This document shows positions 54,249-63,941 of a stretch of 64,000 nt of DNA, piece after piece. This DNA is from Methanolobus sp. (GTDB taxonomy: Archaea > Halobacteriota > Methanosarcinia > Methanosarcinales > Methanosarcinaceae), in the NCBI RefSeq assembly GCF_030682845.1, contig NZ_JAUXNK010000046.1:1-64000 (forward strand). The letters are read 5' to 3'. Both the position numbers and the translations under genes were made by a program. Positions within the stretch are counted from its first letter, which is position 1. Each line of letters opens with the position of its first letter. Below the pieces are notes generated by a model. It was given only the letters and a program-made list of their open reading frames with translations. It made no database searches and had not been told where the DNA came from.

Positions 54249-55468
54249 ACAGCAGTCTCTGTGTTAAATGCAAGGGTAAAGGACTTTGTGGCCGCCCGTT
54301 CTGCCCGATCCTTGAGAAATTCAGGTCTGTAGAATCGTCTTTTTCCGGCATTACTGGCGAGACCTCTATTTTTGGTGCGTCCCCTCCTGCAGTGTTCGTA
54401 GGCAGGCACAATTACCCGGAGGTCAGGGCCGGACCCATGATCCCTCCTCAGCTTGGAGGAGATGAGGCTATCCTGCTTGAAGACCCCAAAGCTCTGTTGA
54501 AAATGGGGATACAGGATATCATCTCGTCGCGTTCAAGGCTTGTCAGGGCAAGCACCGGTGTAAATGTCAGAAACGCCCGCAATACTGCTAATCCTCTAAT
54601 TGAAAAGTCACAGGAGTTGGCCCTGTCGAAAAAACCGGTGGACACTGAAGCGTGGTTCAGTAAGCCTATCCGGAATAAACTTAAGTTCGATAATGTCCTG
54701 ACTCCCATGGGTCCTTCCGGTGAACTGAAGGATTTCGATATAACTGAGAACCCCAAGGTTCCCCGGAAAGTGGACTCTTTAGTTTATGATACCGATGCTC
54801 TTGCAAAGGACGCCATCTCCGAACTGTGGGGCAGCAACATACCTGCTGAACATATAACTCGCCTTCTTTCCATAGGCCTTCTGGGACAGGAGAGGCGCCT
54901 GGTACCGACCCGCTGGTCTATCACTGCTGTGGATGACATGGTCGGGAAGCAACTGCTCATGAAAATAAGGGACTACCAGCAGGTAAGCGATGTGTGCGTT
55001 TTCAGCGGTGGGGCTTTTGGCAACCATTTTGAGATCATGATAATCCCAAGGAGCTTCACTTTTGAACTTATAGAGGTATGGATGCCGCAGGCAGTCTGGA
55101 CCGGGGGCACTACATGGATCGAATCAGATAGTGAGGATCTCAGCGGAAAGAAGGGCTATTCAAATCTTGCCGGCGGCTACTATGCAGCAAGGCTGGCAGC
55201 TCTGGAACACATGAGTTCTATACGCAAGCAGGCGTCGGTTTTCATGGTGCGCGAGATTAGGCCTGATTACTGGGCCCCTCTGGGTGTCTGGGTTGTGCGT
55301 GAGGCAGCCCGTGCGGCCCTAAAAGCACAGCCACAGGTATTCGGGTCTGTGGAAGAGGCACTCAGGGATATGTCCTCGCGTCTGCGTACTCCTTCGGGTC
55401 AGTGGATGGAAAAAGCAAAGATGCTCTGCAATATAAGGGCGCAGCGCACTCTTGATTCCTTTTTTTGA
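54245..55468 (+). CDS. nreA: DNA repair protein NreA with C-terminal PCNA-binding box
   Basis: 407 residues. N-terminal zinc-type Cys pattern (Cys6, 9, 15, 20: LCVKCKGKGLCGRPFCPI), the NreA core in two halves (residues about 35-250 and 255-375), and a final QRTLDSFF at 400-407, an exact PCNA-interacting peptide. NreA was linked in Haloferax volcanii to repair of mitomycin C damage together with UvrABC and PCNA. Start TTG 54245 overlaps the upstream stop; an ATG at 54215 is open but lies inside the regulator gene. The tie to the Fe-S operon suggests it needs cluster supply. Confidence 0.93.
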   Translation: MNSSLCVKCKGKGLCGRPFCPILEKFRSVESSFSGITGETSIFGASPPAVFVGRHNYPEVRAGPMIPPQLGGDEAILLEDPKALLKMGIQDIISSRSRLVRASTGVNVRNARNTANPLIEKSQELALSKKPVDTEAWFSKPIRNKLKFDNVLTPMGPSGELKDFDITENPKVPRKVDSLVYDTDALAKDAISELWGSNIPAEHITRLLSIGLLGQERRLVPTRWSITAVDDMVGKQLLMKIRDYQQVSDVCVFSGGAFGNHFEIMIIPRSFTFELIEVWMPQAVWTGGTTWIESDSEDLSGKKGYSNLAGGYYAARLAALEHMSSIRKQASVFMVREIRPDYWAPLGVWVVREAARAALKAQPQVFGSVEEALRDMSSRLRTPSGQWMEKAKMLCNIRAQRTLDSFF

Positions 55469-55511
55469 TGGCAGTTCATATTTAGTTCAGTCTAGATGTG
55501 CATATATATTC

Positions 55512-55538
55512 CTATATAGTGATATATAGTTTAAATAA
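55512..55538 (+). promoter_or_regulatory. pit promoter with palindrome next to TATA box
   Basis: CTATATA-GTGA-TATATAG (55512-55529) is a perfect 7-bp palindrome directly before the TATA-like TTTAAATAA (55530-55538). Such a site next to the TATA box is a candidate for control by phosphate status. The binder is unknown; AT-richness makes chance matches possible. Confidence 0.4.
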
Positions 55539-55601
55539 GGCACCTTTATCTATATATGGTCCGTAGCCGTACTAAAAAATCATATTGAGGAATCTCACAA
55601 A

Positions 55602-56639
55602 ATGGAATTATTTGATCCACTTGTAATTATGCTTATCATCGCAGGCCTATATATGGCATGGAACATTGGTGCCAACGACCTGGCCAATGCCATGGGAACA
55701 TCAGTAGGCAGCGGTGCTCTATCAATAAAGCAGGTTATTATCGTTGCAGCCGTCTTTGAGTTCGCAGGTGCCGTTTTCTTCGGAAAGCGGGTTACTTCCA
55801 CTATTGCCAAAGGCATAGTACCTATTGATTCGATAGCCATGACTGATACTCATCTTGTAGCTATCGGAATGCTTGCCGCCATCCTTGCGGCAGGTTTCTG
55901 GATCACCCTTGCGACCTTTTACAATCTCCCCGTCTCAACAACTCACTCTATTGTTGGTGCTGTATTAGGTTTTGGCCTGATAGCAGCATACAATGGTATC
56001 ATAGGATTTAATGAGATAAACTGGCCAGTCCTTTTCAAGATCGTTGCCAGTTGGCTGATTTCTCCTGTACTGGGCGCCCTGCTTGCCTACATCATCTTTT
56101 CCCTGATAAGATATTTCATATTGCAGAAAAGCGATGATCCCTACAGGATAGAGAACAAGTTTGTCTTCCTGCAGGTAGCCACTGCATGTTTTATTGCTTT
56201 CGCACACGGCTCAAACGACGTGGCAAACGCTGTGGGCCCTCTGTATGCGGCCCTTCATGCACTTGACATGGCAGGAGTAACAGTTCCCCTCTGGGTAATG
56301 ATCATGGGGGGCCTTGGCATGGTATTCGGCCTTGCGACATGGGGCTACCGTGTTATAGAAACCATTGGGACAAAAATAACAGAACTCACCCCTACAAGAG
56401 GCTTCTCTGCTGAATTTGCCACCGCAACAGTTGTGGTAATGCATAGCTATATTGCTCTTCCCATCTCCACCACGCATACTCTTGTAGGCTCCGTTATAGG
56501 TGTAGGCTTGGCAGGAGGACTTGCAGCGGTTGATTTAAGTGTTATAGGGAAGATATTTCTCTCCTGGATAATCACTGTGCCTGTGGCAGCATTGACATCC
56601 GCGCTGATATTTGTAGGACTGTTAGGGATTGGAATATGA
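55602..56639 (+). CDS. pit: Inorganic phosphate transporter, PiT family
   Basis: 345 residues, ten or so helices with the two PiT repeats: [19 protein letters not shown] and [17 protein letters not shown], the GANDxAN motifs, and the paired [12 protein letters not shown] and [12 protein letters not shown]. Moves phosphate with a cation (likely Na+ or H+). The stop overlaps the next gene, which encodes the PhoU-like partner typical of archaeal PiT loci. Confidence 0.95.
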   Translation: MELFDPLVIMLIIAGLYMAWNIGANDLANAMGTSVGSGALSIKQVIIVAAVFEFAGAVFFGKRVTSTIAKGIVPIDSIAMTDTHLVAIGMLAAILAAGFWITLATFYNLPVSTTHSIVGAVLGFGLIAAYNGIIGFNEINWPVLFKIVASWLISPVLGALLAYIIFSLIRYFILQKSDDPYRIENKFVFLQVATACFIAFAHGSNDVANAVGPLYAALHALDMAGVTVPLWVMIMGGLGMVFGLATWGYRVIETIGTKITELTPTRGFSAEFATATVVVMHSYIALPISTTHTLVGSVIGVGLAGGLAAVDLSVIGKIFLSWIITVPVAALTSALIFVGLLGIGI

Positions 56640-57325
56640 AGAAAGAATACATTCGCTCGGTTTTGAATATATTTGCAAGTTCCCCATTCAAGCCCCTGTG
56701 CATACATGCAAACAAGGGCGGAGATTGCGTTAGGAAATTAAGTGAATCTGTATACGCCTTCTGTGAGGGCGACATGGAAACGGTTGAGAGGCTCAACCAT
56801 GAGATCGATGACATTGAGCACGAAGCGGATGTCATCAAGCAGACCATCCGGGGTGAACTCTCCTCCTCTATAATGCTTCCTGTACATGCTACAGACTTGC
56901 TCAATTTCCTCAAACCACAGGATTCTATTTCAGATGAGGCTCAGGAAGTCTCTTACTGGCTAACGCTTCGCAGGTTCGAGGCCCCTCCCGAGATAAGCAC
57001 AGGATTCCTGGAACTGATGGACAAGACACTTGCAACCGTTGAGCAGTACGAGAAGTTGGTTGACACCCTTAGTGAACTGCTTGAATCCTCTTTCAGTAAA
57101 AGGGATGTTGACGACACTCTTTCACTGGTTGTGGAAGTTGAGGAAATGGAGCATCAGGTCGATGTTATAGAAAAGGATATGGTGAGGAAAATCTTCCGTA
57201 ATGAGGATGTGCTCGGAGGTGTGGGTGTTTTCCACCTCACTCGTCTGGTAATGGGCATTGGGAAAATAGCAGACAATGCGGAGCATGCTGCTGACAGGTT
57301 AAGGACCATGGTCCTGAGGAGATGA
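56636..57325 (+). CDS. DUF47/PhoU-like regulator of phosphate transport
   Basis: 229 residues, all helical, DUF47 (TIGR00153) family: [60 protein letters not shown], and [20 protein letters not shown]. The E/D-rich repeats bind metal ions in PhoU-type proteins. ATG overlaps pit (ATGA), so it most likely sets the activity of the phosphate transporter. Confidence 0.92.
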   Translation: MKKEYIRSVLNIFASSPFKPLCIHANKGGDCVRKLSESVYAFCEGDMETVERLNHEIDDIEHEADVIKQTIRGELSSSIMLPVHATDLLNFLKPQDSISDEAQEVSYWLTLRRFEAPPEISTGFLELMDKTLATVEQYEKLVDTLSELLESSFSKRDVDDTLSLVVEVEEMEHQVDVIEKDMVRKIFRNEDVLGGVGVFHLTRLVMGIGKIADNAEHAADRLRTMVLRR

Positions 57326-57345
57326 TCCTCCCTGCCCTTTATTCT

Positions 57346-58794
57346 TTATTTGTGAAGGTTACGGTCCTCATTCATTTTCTGAAGCAACTCGATGACCGAG
57401 TAGGCTGCGCGGGTGATGCCCATGCTGCGGTTATCGGTATCTGTACCTGCAACATACAGATTATTGATCGGCGTCCTTGCATCTGCGAAATACCCGTTAA
57501 TAGTCACTGCTGCCTTCTCCGGGATTGTGATCTGTTCATGCTTCATCTGGATATGGTCTTCAATACGGGGGATAGCACGGTAAATAGTCTCATAGGCATT
57601 TTTGATCTCTGAGCTTTCACTCTTTCCCTCTTTGATGATGAAGGTGAAGCCTACAAGCTGCTTGCCCTTGGGTGCAAGGGACGAGTCGTAGTTAGTGATG
57701 GGCATTGCCCAATAAGGATGGTTCTTGAACCATATCTCTGATCCGATATAGTTGAATTCCCCCATCATGGAATCAAGTCCCAGCCATAAAGTCAGGCTTT
57801 TGGTATGGTGCACGCCTTTAAGATCCTGTATGTACGAACTTGGCAGCGTCTCGACCATTTTAGGCAGGTCCGTAACAAAGCCGGTGTAAACGACGGTATT
57901 TGCATAGTACGTTTCACCTGCTTCAACACCGACAACCTTTCCGTTACTGGTAAGTATCTTCTTGACCTCGTATCCTGTCTTGATCTCCACGCTCTTTGGA
58001 AGAGAAAATAACACTGCATTGAGAAGTGATTTCAATCCTTTTCGAGGATATCCCTGGGAATAACTGACTTTGTTGGTGGCAAGCCTTCCAAGGGTTGTGA
58101 GCGGCTTGGATGCCTTGTTCATTCTTGTCTGCAGGGATGTGTGCAGGTTAGATGTCAATATGGATTTGAGAACTGGCTCAGTTTGCGGCTTTTCATGAAC
58201 CTTCATAATGCTTTCCATCTGTTCCTGAAGGACGCTGTCCCTGACAAAACTGCTGCCTGAGAGAACTCTTTGCACAGATGTTTCTTTCATGTCTCTTCCC
58301 GAGAGGAAATATGAAATTGCATCCACAAAATCATAAGTGTCTTTTGATAGGTTATCAGACATGAACTCGTACACAGACTGTTTTGAGAGGTCAATGCCGA
58401 ATGTGGAGAGTGTCAGAGCTTTGGTGATGGCCTGTGAAACGACTATCCTGTCTTTTCTGGGAAGCACATCGAATGTAACAAAGTCTCTTACATTTGAGGG
58501 AACTTTGAGGAACTGATCTTCGGTCCTTACATAATAATGCCCATAGTCCTCAAAAACAGGCATATAATCAAAATAGTTGTCCATCAGCCTTCTCAGCGGT
58601 CCCACTTCGAGATGTGTGATGGCGTGTGCACCTGTATCCACCTGGAATCCATCCACAACATAACTGTTGCAGTTTCCACCGATGAAATTGCTCTTTTCAA
58701 GGACCAGTACCTTGTTACCGTGTTTTGACAGTGTGAGTGCGGTAAGCAGTCCGCTTATACCTGCACCTACAACTATGACGTCGTATTTCTCCAT
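57346..58794 (-). CDS. Phytoene desaturase-like FAD oxidoreductase
   Basis: 482 residues; FAD-binding start VIVVGAGISGLLTALTLSKHGNKVLVLEKSNFIGGNCNSY, and a C-terminal segment NLYVAGTDTDNRSMGITRAAYSVIELL typical of CrtI/retinol saturase-type enzymes. A low-specificity family: members desaturate, saturate or isomerise isoprenoids. In this archaeon a role in isoprenoid lipid or cofactor modification is possible. It stands on the opposite strand from the phosphate genes and 46 bases from purC. Confidence 0.82.
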   Translation of the reverse strand: MEKYDVIVVGAGISGLLTALTLSKHGNKVLVLEKSNFIGGNCNSYVVDGFQVDTGAHAITHLEVGPLRRLMDNYFDYMPVFEDYGHYYVRTEDQFLKVPSNVRDFVTFDVLPRKDRIVVSQAITKALTLSTFGIDLSKQSVYEFMSDNLSKDTYDFVDAISYFLSGRDMKETSVQRVLSGSSFVRDSVLQEQMESIMKVHEKPQTEPVLKSILTSNLHTSLQTRMNKASKPLTTLGRLATNKVSYSQGYPRKGLKSLLNAVLFSLPKSVEIKTGYEVKKILTSNGKVVGVEAGETYYANTVVYTGFVTDLPKMVETLPSSYIQDLKGVHHTKSLTLWLGLDSMMGEFNYIGSEIWFKNHPYWAMPITNYDSSLAPKGKQLVGFTFIIKEGKSESSEIKNAYETIYRAIPRIEDHIQMKHEQITIPEKAAVTINGYFADARTPINNLYVAGTDTDNRSMGITRAAYSVIELLQKMNEDRNLHK

Positions 58795-58840
58795 TCTTTC
58801 CCCTCAGAATGCGTTTAAAATCAAAATAGTGAGGGAGATA

Positions 58841-59554
58841 TTACCCGAATATCTCCGGTACAATGCGTCTTGCGACTTCCTCATATGTCTTGGAAAGGTC
58901 TCCCTTGTCAAAGCGGAATATATCCTTATCCATAGACTTCCCTGTGCTCTTGTCCCATAGTCTGCAGGTATCACAGGATATCTCATCAGCCAGCACGATT
59001 TCTCCATCCTTCCTTCCAAACTCAAGCTTAAAGTCAGGAAGCAGGAACCCTTTTGAATCAAAGTACTTTACAAGGATATCGTTGATCTTAAGGGCCATGC
59101 TGCGTATCTGGGCTATCTCCTCATATGTGGCAATTCCCATTGCAACGGCTATATCCTCATTGAGCATCGGATCTCCGTGTTCATCGCTCTTATAGTCCAG
59201 GACAATGACCGGCTTCTTGAAAACAGTCCCCTCTTTAATCGGATATTTACGGGTTATGGAGCCGGCTGCGATATTACGTGGTATGACCTCGATGAGGATT
59301 ATCTCGACGGCATCGACAAGCATCTCTGTATCAGATATCATCTCAATATAGTGGGTCTTAATGCCTTCTTCTTCAAGCATTTCAAAGATCTTTCTTGAGA
59401 TTTGGGCATTATAATATCCTTTATTTGCAGCTTCGCTTTTTTTCTTGCCATCAAAAGCTGTCAGGCTGTCCCTGAATTCGGCTATGAGCCTTTTAGGATT
59501 CTCGGTCCTGTATATGGTCTTTGCTTTCCCTGAGTATAATTGTTCTTTTTTCAT
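58841..59554 (-). CDS. purC: Phosphoribosylaminoimidazole-succinocarboxamide synthase
   Basis: SAICAR synthase: joins CAIR with aspartate in purine synthesis. 237 residues, with [12 protein letters not shown] (ATP loop), [35 protein letters not shown] and [16 protein letters not shown]. Divergent from nikR, with a 163-base shared promoter region. Complements purL earlier in the window; the other pur genes are elsewhere. Confidence 0.95.
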   Translation of the reverse strand: MKKEQLYSGKAKTIYRTENPKRLIAEFRDSLTAFDGKKKSEAANKGYYNAQISRKIFEMLEEEGIKTHYIEMISDTEMLVDAVEIILIEVIPRNIAAGSITRKYPIKEGTVFKKPVIVLDYKSDEHGDPMLNEDIAVAMGIATYEEIAQIRSMALKINDILVKYFDSKGFLLPDFKLEFGRKDGEIVLADEISCDTCRLWDKSTGKSMDKDIFRFDKGDLSKTYEEVARRIVPEIFG

Positions 59555-59654
59555 AACATCACTCCACTAAGGTATTCTATGTTTTAATGTTTTATGCCTG
59601 GTATCGTATAACTATTTATGTCTTAATTTATGTACTATAAGTGATACAAAATGT

Positions 59655-59666
59655 TATTGTACAATA
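59655..59666 (+). promoter_or_regulatory. Palindrome in the purC-nikR divergent promoter region
   Basis: TATTGTACAATA is a perfect 12-bp palindrome about 50 bases before the nikR start; the flanks ATGT and CATG extend the symmetry imperfectly. It could be an operator for nikR (possibly autoregulation) or just part of an AT-rich promoter. Confidence 0.4.
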
Positions 59667-59717
59667 CATGTTGTTATTATTTCAGACTAACACATATCAT
59701 TTAAGGTGAATTTAACA

Positions 59718-60140
59718 ATGGACCAGGAACTTATGCGTATAGGTGTATCGCTTCCGGAAAACCTTCTGACCAAATTCGATTCGATCATAGAGAAAAGAGG
59801 CTATTCATCGCGGTCCGAAGGCATCAGGGATGCTATCAGGAATTATATCACCCATTATGAATGGATGAGCGATGTGAAAGGTAGACGAGTGGGTACTATC
59901 ACATTGATATATGATCATACCAAGCGTGGGCTATCCAGTGCCCTGACAGACATTCAGCATGATCACTCCCATCTTATCAAATCCGGGATACATATCCATC
60001 TTGACCATGACAATTGTCTCGAGGTTATCATCCTTGACGGTGAAGGTGAGGAAGTCAAGACCGTCGCAGAGAAGATCATGGCTCTTAAGGGCGTTACTTA
60101 CGTAAAGCTCAATACTGCCCTGCCCTCAGAAAGCCTATAA
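59718..60140 (+). CDS. nikR: Nickel-responsive regulator NikR
   Basis: 140-residue ribbon-helix-helix repressor with an ACT-type metal domain. N-terminal [41 protein letters not shown]. High-affinity nickel ligands are complete: His81, His92, His94 and Cys100 (pattern H-x10-H-x-H-x5-C, as in E. coli H76, H87, H89, C95). ATG 59718 fits better than 59706. Candidate targets in the window are the cbiM and NicO-type genes, which have palindromic leaders. Confidence 0.95.
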   Translation: MDQELMRIGVSLPENLLTKFDSIIEKRGYSSRSEGIRDAIRNYITHYEWMSDVKGRRVGTITLIYDHTKRGLSSALTDIQHDHSHLIKSGIHIHLDHDNCLEVIILDGEGEEVKTVAEKIMALKGVTYVKLNTALPSESL

Positions 60141-60506
60141 CTCCTTCTGGAATCTCTCATTGATAGAGTATTCTATGGTCTGCAAAAGGGATCTTCCAAA
60201 ACCTGTAAGCGAGTAGGTCTGGAAATTCCTTTCCCTTTTTGATTCCACCAAATTCGCATCCTTGAGAAGCTTAAGATGATATGAGAGTGCAGAATGCTTG
60301 TAGTCGGTTATTTCCACAAGCACACAGACACAGAGCTCACTGACTTCAAGGGCTCTCAGGATGTGTATCCTCACAGGGTCAGACAGGACTTTAAAAATGG
60401 ATACCAACGGGCCGACATCCTCCTGCATCGTCTCACGGACCCTCAAGGTCACATCGTCAGGAAGAATATAAGGCTCCGGGCATTCTGCAGTTGTTTCTAC
60501 TTTCAT
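60135..60506 (-). CDS. arsR: ArsR-family metal sensor
   Basis: 123 residues: winged helix with [63 protein letters not shown]. The ELCVC site is the classic arsenite/antimonite-binding motif of ArsR. Nothing to repress is adjacent: its neighbours are nikR (convergent) and a hemerythrin gene. Arsenite transporters elsewhere in the window are both broken, so its targets are presumably remote. Confidence 0.9.
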   Translation of the reverse strand: MKVETTAECPEPYILPDDVTLRVRETMQEDVGPLVSIFKVLSDPVRIHILRALEVSELCVCVLVEITDYKHSALSYHLKLLKDANLVESKRERNFQTYSLTGFGRSLLQTIEYSINERFQKEL

Positions 60507-60572
60507 TAATTGATTATTGTCTTTGTGGGTTAATAAGTTTTGTAATGACTGTGAGATAACTTACAAGAAAAA

Positions 60573-60980
60573 TCAGTTCAAGCCTTTAGAATTAAAGAAC
60601 GGGGCGTATTTTTTATCAGTTGATTCAATATGATTGACCAGCCAATCTTTGAGGAAGTTCATCAGTTCATAGCTGAGCCCCGCTTTTCCATTTTCGTAGT
60701 CTTTTTTGAAGTTGCCGACCTGCTCGATGAATTTCTCATGTTCCTTTTTATGAGCTGCGTACTGTGGGTATCCATACTGCTTCATATAATTTTCCTCAGT
60801 AGTGAAATGTTTCTGAGTGTACTCCGCCATCTTAGTGATTATATCCAGGGTTATTTGCTTGCTTTTTGCATTCAACATAGCATCGTGAAGTTCGTTGATC
60901 ATTTTCACAAGTTGCTGATGCTGCCCATCAATCTCTTTTATGTTCATGCTGTATTTGTCAGACCAGGTTATCAGTGCCAT
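60573..60980 (-). CDS. Bacteriohemerythrin
   Basis: 135-residue four-helix oxygen-binding protein with the di-iron ligands: GQHQQLVKMINELHDAM, HFTTEENYMKQYGYPQYAAHKKEHEKF, and NHIESTDKKYAPF. In methanogens it may bind oxygen for protection or delivery to detoxifying enzymes. ATG 60980 has a GGTGAT ribosome site; the frame is open to 61097 but that part is not homologous. Confidence 0.93.
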   Translation of the reverse strand: MALITWSDKYSMNIKEIDGQHQQLVKMINELHDAMLNAKSKQITLDIITKMAEYTQKHFTTEENYMKQYGYPQYAAHKKEHEKFIEQVGNFKKDYENGKAGLSYELMNFLKDWLVNHIESTDKKYAPFFNSKGLN

Positions 60981-61232
60981 ATTAATCACCATGAATAAAT
61001 ATATTTGGAAGTATAAATATAAACTGGTCTGGTTCCGGATCAAATTCTGTATAGGATGTTCAGTTCCTGGATATGGGCCTATATACTTCCTTTTCAAAAC
61101 AAATAAGTATTCATCTTCTCAATTAGAGTCGTGGCGCAGAATGTTGTATCGTTTGACATAATAACCCCTCTATCCCGTCCTGTCCTTATAATACATACGT
61201 GCGCCACATGATGATTCTCTGCCAGTTCAATT

Positions 61233-63941
61233 TTATTTTACATTCCGGACAGCAATCTTTATCCCTTCAGCAAATATCAGTGTCACAAAAGCAACTCCCA
61301 GCGGCAGTATCCACTGCATAGGTGTGAGTGGCACAAGTTCAAATATATTGTTCAGGAAAGGAATATACATTACAGAGAGTGTCAGCAGGACCGTGCTGAG
61401 CACACCTACTATCATCAGCTTATTGCTAAAGATGCCTATCTTTGTTATAGATTCTTCAAGGGACCTGAAGGAGAATGGTATGAAAAGTATCATGCTGACA
61501 ATGGTTGCAAATGTAAGCGTCCTCGCAATTGTAGTATTCTCTGCAGGGTCATTGAGCACAAACACAAGAAAAGCAGACGAAGCCATTACTGCAGCCATGC
61601 TTACCATGATCATCACATTCCTCTTCTTCAGCAGGCTCTCATTGGGATCGCGTGGCATCTTGTCCATTATCTTTTCCCGGGCAGGGTCAAGACCAAGGGC
61701 AATAGCAGGCATTATCTCATCGAACATATTGATGAATAAAATCTGCAGTGCAAGCAGGGGTATAAGGTCAAACCCCAGCAACAGGAGACCCAGCATAATA
61801 AGCGTGACCTCTGTGAAATTTCTGGAGATAAGATAGGTCGTGAACTTTTCTATATTCTCGTAAATGGACCTGCCTCTTTTCACTGCTTCCACGATGGTGG
61901 CGAAGTTGTCATCCTGCAGGACCATGAGACTGGACTGCTGTGCCACATCAGTTCCCTTGAGTCCCATCGCAATGCCGATGTCCGCCTTCTTCAGGGCCGG
62001 TGCATCGTTCACACCATCGCCGGTCATCGCTACAATATGCCCTTTTTTTTGCAGGGCTTCTACTATTCTCAGCTTCTGCTCAGGCATGGTCCTTGCATAA
62101 ACGCTTATTTTGTCAACGATCTTCTCTAACTCCTCATTGTCCAGTTCATCAAGCTCCGGGCCTGTCACAACGCAGTCTGTTATGATACGCTGCACTTTCT
62201 TATCGCTCTCATTCAGTATTTCTGCATCGGACCCACAGGCACTCCCACTATCCAGGAGTCCTATGTGCCTGGCTATCGCCTTGGCTGTATCCGGGTTATC
62301 GCCGGTTATCATCAGTACCTTGATGCCGGCCTGCCGGGAGAGCTCCACAGCATTCTTCACCTCGTCACGCGGGGGATCTATCATGCCGATAAGCCCCAGG
62401 AATGTCATATTTTGCTCGATGTCTTCTTTGGAGGGATCTCCGGGGTCTTCAGTGCAGGCAATCCCAAGCACACGGTAGGCGGAGGATGCCATCTCCCGGT
62501 TCATGTCAAGTATGCTCCTGCGGTCATCATCGCTGATGTCCGTGACCTTTCCATCCTTCTCGATACGGGTACAGCGCTCAAGGACATACTCAGGAGCCCC
62601 TTTTGTGTACGATACCCTTCCATCTTCCCGGGTGTGCACGGTAGTCATCAACTTCCTCTCGGAAGTGAAGGCTATCTCATCGATCATCGGGTACTCTTTC
62701 TCGAGATCATCTTTCCACAGTCCCGCCTTTGCAGCGGCAACCACAAGAGCTATCTCTGTAGGATCTCCCACAGTGTCCCATTTGCCGTCTCTCTTCTCGA
62801 TAGATGAGGCGTTGCAAAGTGCTGCAGCCCTGAGCAGCTTCATGGCAGTATCACCCTGTCCGATATCCGCCTTCCCTCCTTCTACCAGGAACTCTCCGTC
62901 AGGTGCATATCCCGACCCGCTGACCTCAAAAGTTTTATTGCTAACGAATACCTTTTCGACCGTCATCTCATTACGTGTGAGGGTTCCGGTCTTGTCGGTA
63001 CATATCACAGTTGTGGATCCCAGTGTCTCAACTGCCAGCATCTTCCGGATTATCGCATTGTGCTGGGCCATCCGTCTCATCCCGTAAGCAAGGGTGATTG
63101 TCATGACAAGCGGAAGTCCCTGAGGCACTGCGGCCACAGCCAGCGCCAGTGCCACCAGCAGGATCTCGGTAAGAGGTGCTCCTATGAACAGCCCCAGCAC
63201 AAAAGTGGCCAGTGAAGCCAGCAGTGCTATTACAGCAAGATTCTTTGACAAATTTGCAACCTTTTTCTGAAGGGGTGTGGGTTCATCCTCCACCTGAATA
63301 AGGCCTGCTATTTCACCTATCTTGGTCTCCATCCCGGTGGAAACGACAACAGCCCTGCACTTTCCGTGAACGATCTGCGTACCGGCAAATATCTGGTCTC
63401 CTACATCCTTCCAGACCGGCTCGCTCTCGCCCGTAAGGGCCGCCTCTTCAATCCTGAGGCCATCCGATTTGAAAACAACCGCATCGGCAGGGATATTATC
63501 TCCCACCTCAAGAACCAGGACATCTCCGGGCACAACTCCCCTTGTCTGCACATTCCTGGGTTTATTATCCCGTATAACTGTCGTCTCAGGCTTGACTATG
63601 TCCTTCAGGGACTCCATTGCCTTCTCTGCCCTGTACTCCTGGATAAATCCCAGTATGATCACAAGGGCAATGATAAAGACAATGACCCAGAAATTGATAA
63701 CTTCGTCTGCCAGCAGGGAGATTATTGCTGCAGCGATAAGCACCCACACAATGAAATCAGCAAACTGCCTGGTGAATATCTTCCATGCAGTTGTTTTTTT
63801 TGTTTCTGTCAGCTCATTGTTTCCATATTTTTCCAGTCGCTCAGATATCTGCTGCTCAGAAAGTCCTTTTTCCGATGTTCCAAGCCTGGCAAATGTATCC
63901 TCGACGGCCGGAAGGTCCCCTTCCACTATATTCTCCTCCAC
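61233..63941 (-). CDS. P-type cation ATPase (P2A-like) with altered ion-site residues
   Basis: 902 residues: N-domain leader (SEQQISERLEKYGNNELTE), TGES motif, phosphorylation site DKTGTLT (Asp about 316), MTGDGVNDAPALKKADIGIAMG and ten helices. It resembles Ca2+ (SERCA/PMCA) pumps, but helix 4 reads AVPQGLP where SERCA has PEGLP: Glu309 is Gln. Helix 5 keeps Asn and Glu (RNFTEV), while helix 6 reads INMFDEIMP where SERCA has VNLVTDGLP, so Thr799/Asp800 become Asp/Glu. So the transported ion may differ (Na+, K+ or H+ are possible). Start ATG 63941. Confidence 0.9.
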   Translation of the reverse strand: MEENIVEGDLPAVEDTFARLGTSEKGLSEQQISERLEKYGNNELTETKKTTAWKIFTRQFADFIVWVLIAAAIISLLADEVINFWVIVFIIALVIILGFIQEYRAEKAMESLKDIVKPETTVIRDNKPRNVQTRGVVPGDVLVLEVGDNIPADAVVFKSDGLRIEEAALTGESEPVWKDVGDQIFAGTQIVHGKCRAVVVSTGMETKIGEIAGLIQVEDEPTPLQKKVANLSKNLAVIALLASLATFVLGLFIGAPLTEILLVALALAVAAVPQGLPLVMTITLAYGMRRMAQHNAIIRKMLAVETLGSTTVICTDKTGTLTRNEMTVEKVFVSNKTFEVSGSGYAPDGEFLVEGGKADIGQGDTAMKLLRAAALCNASSIEKRDGKWDTVGDPTEIALVVAAAKAGLWKDDLEKEYPMIDEIAFTSERKLMTTVHTREDGRVSYTKGAPEYVLERCTRIEKDGKVTDISDDDRRSILDMNREMASSAYRVLGIACTEDPGDPSKEDIEQNMTFLGLIGMIDPPRDEVKNAVELSRQAGIKVLMITGDNPDTAKAIARHIGLLDSGSACGSDAEILNESDKKVQRIITDCVVTGPELDELDNEELEKIVDKISVYARTMPEQKLRIVEALQKKGHIVAMTGDGVNDAPALKKADIGIAMGLKGTDVAQQSSLMVLQDDNFATIVEAVKRGRSIYENIEKFTTYLISRNFTEVTLIMLGLLLLGFDLIPLLALQILFINMFDEIMPAIALGLDPAREKIMDKMPRDPNESLLKKRNVMIMVSMAAVMASSAFLVFVLNDPAENTTIARTLTFATIVSMILFIPFSFRSLEESITKIGIFSNKLMIVGVLSTVLLTLSVMYIPFLNNIFELVPLTPMQWILPLGVAFVTLIFAEGIKIAVRNVK

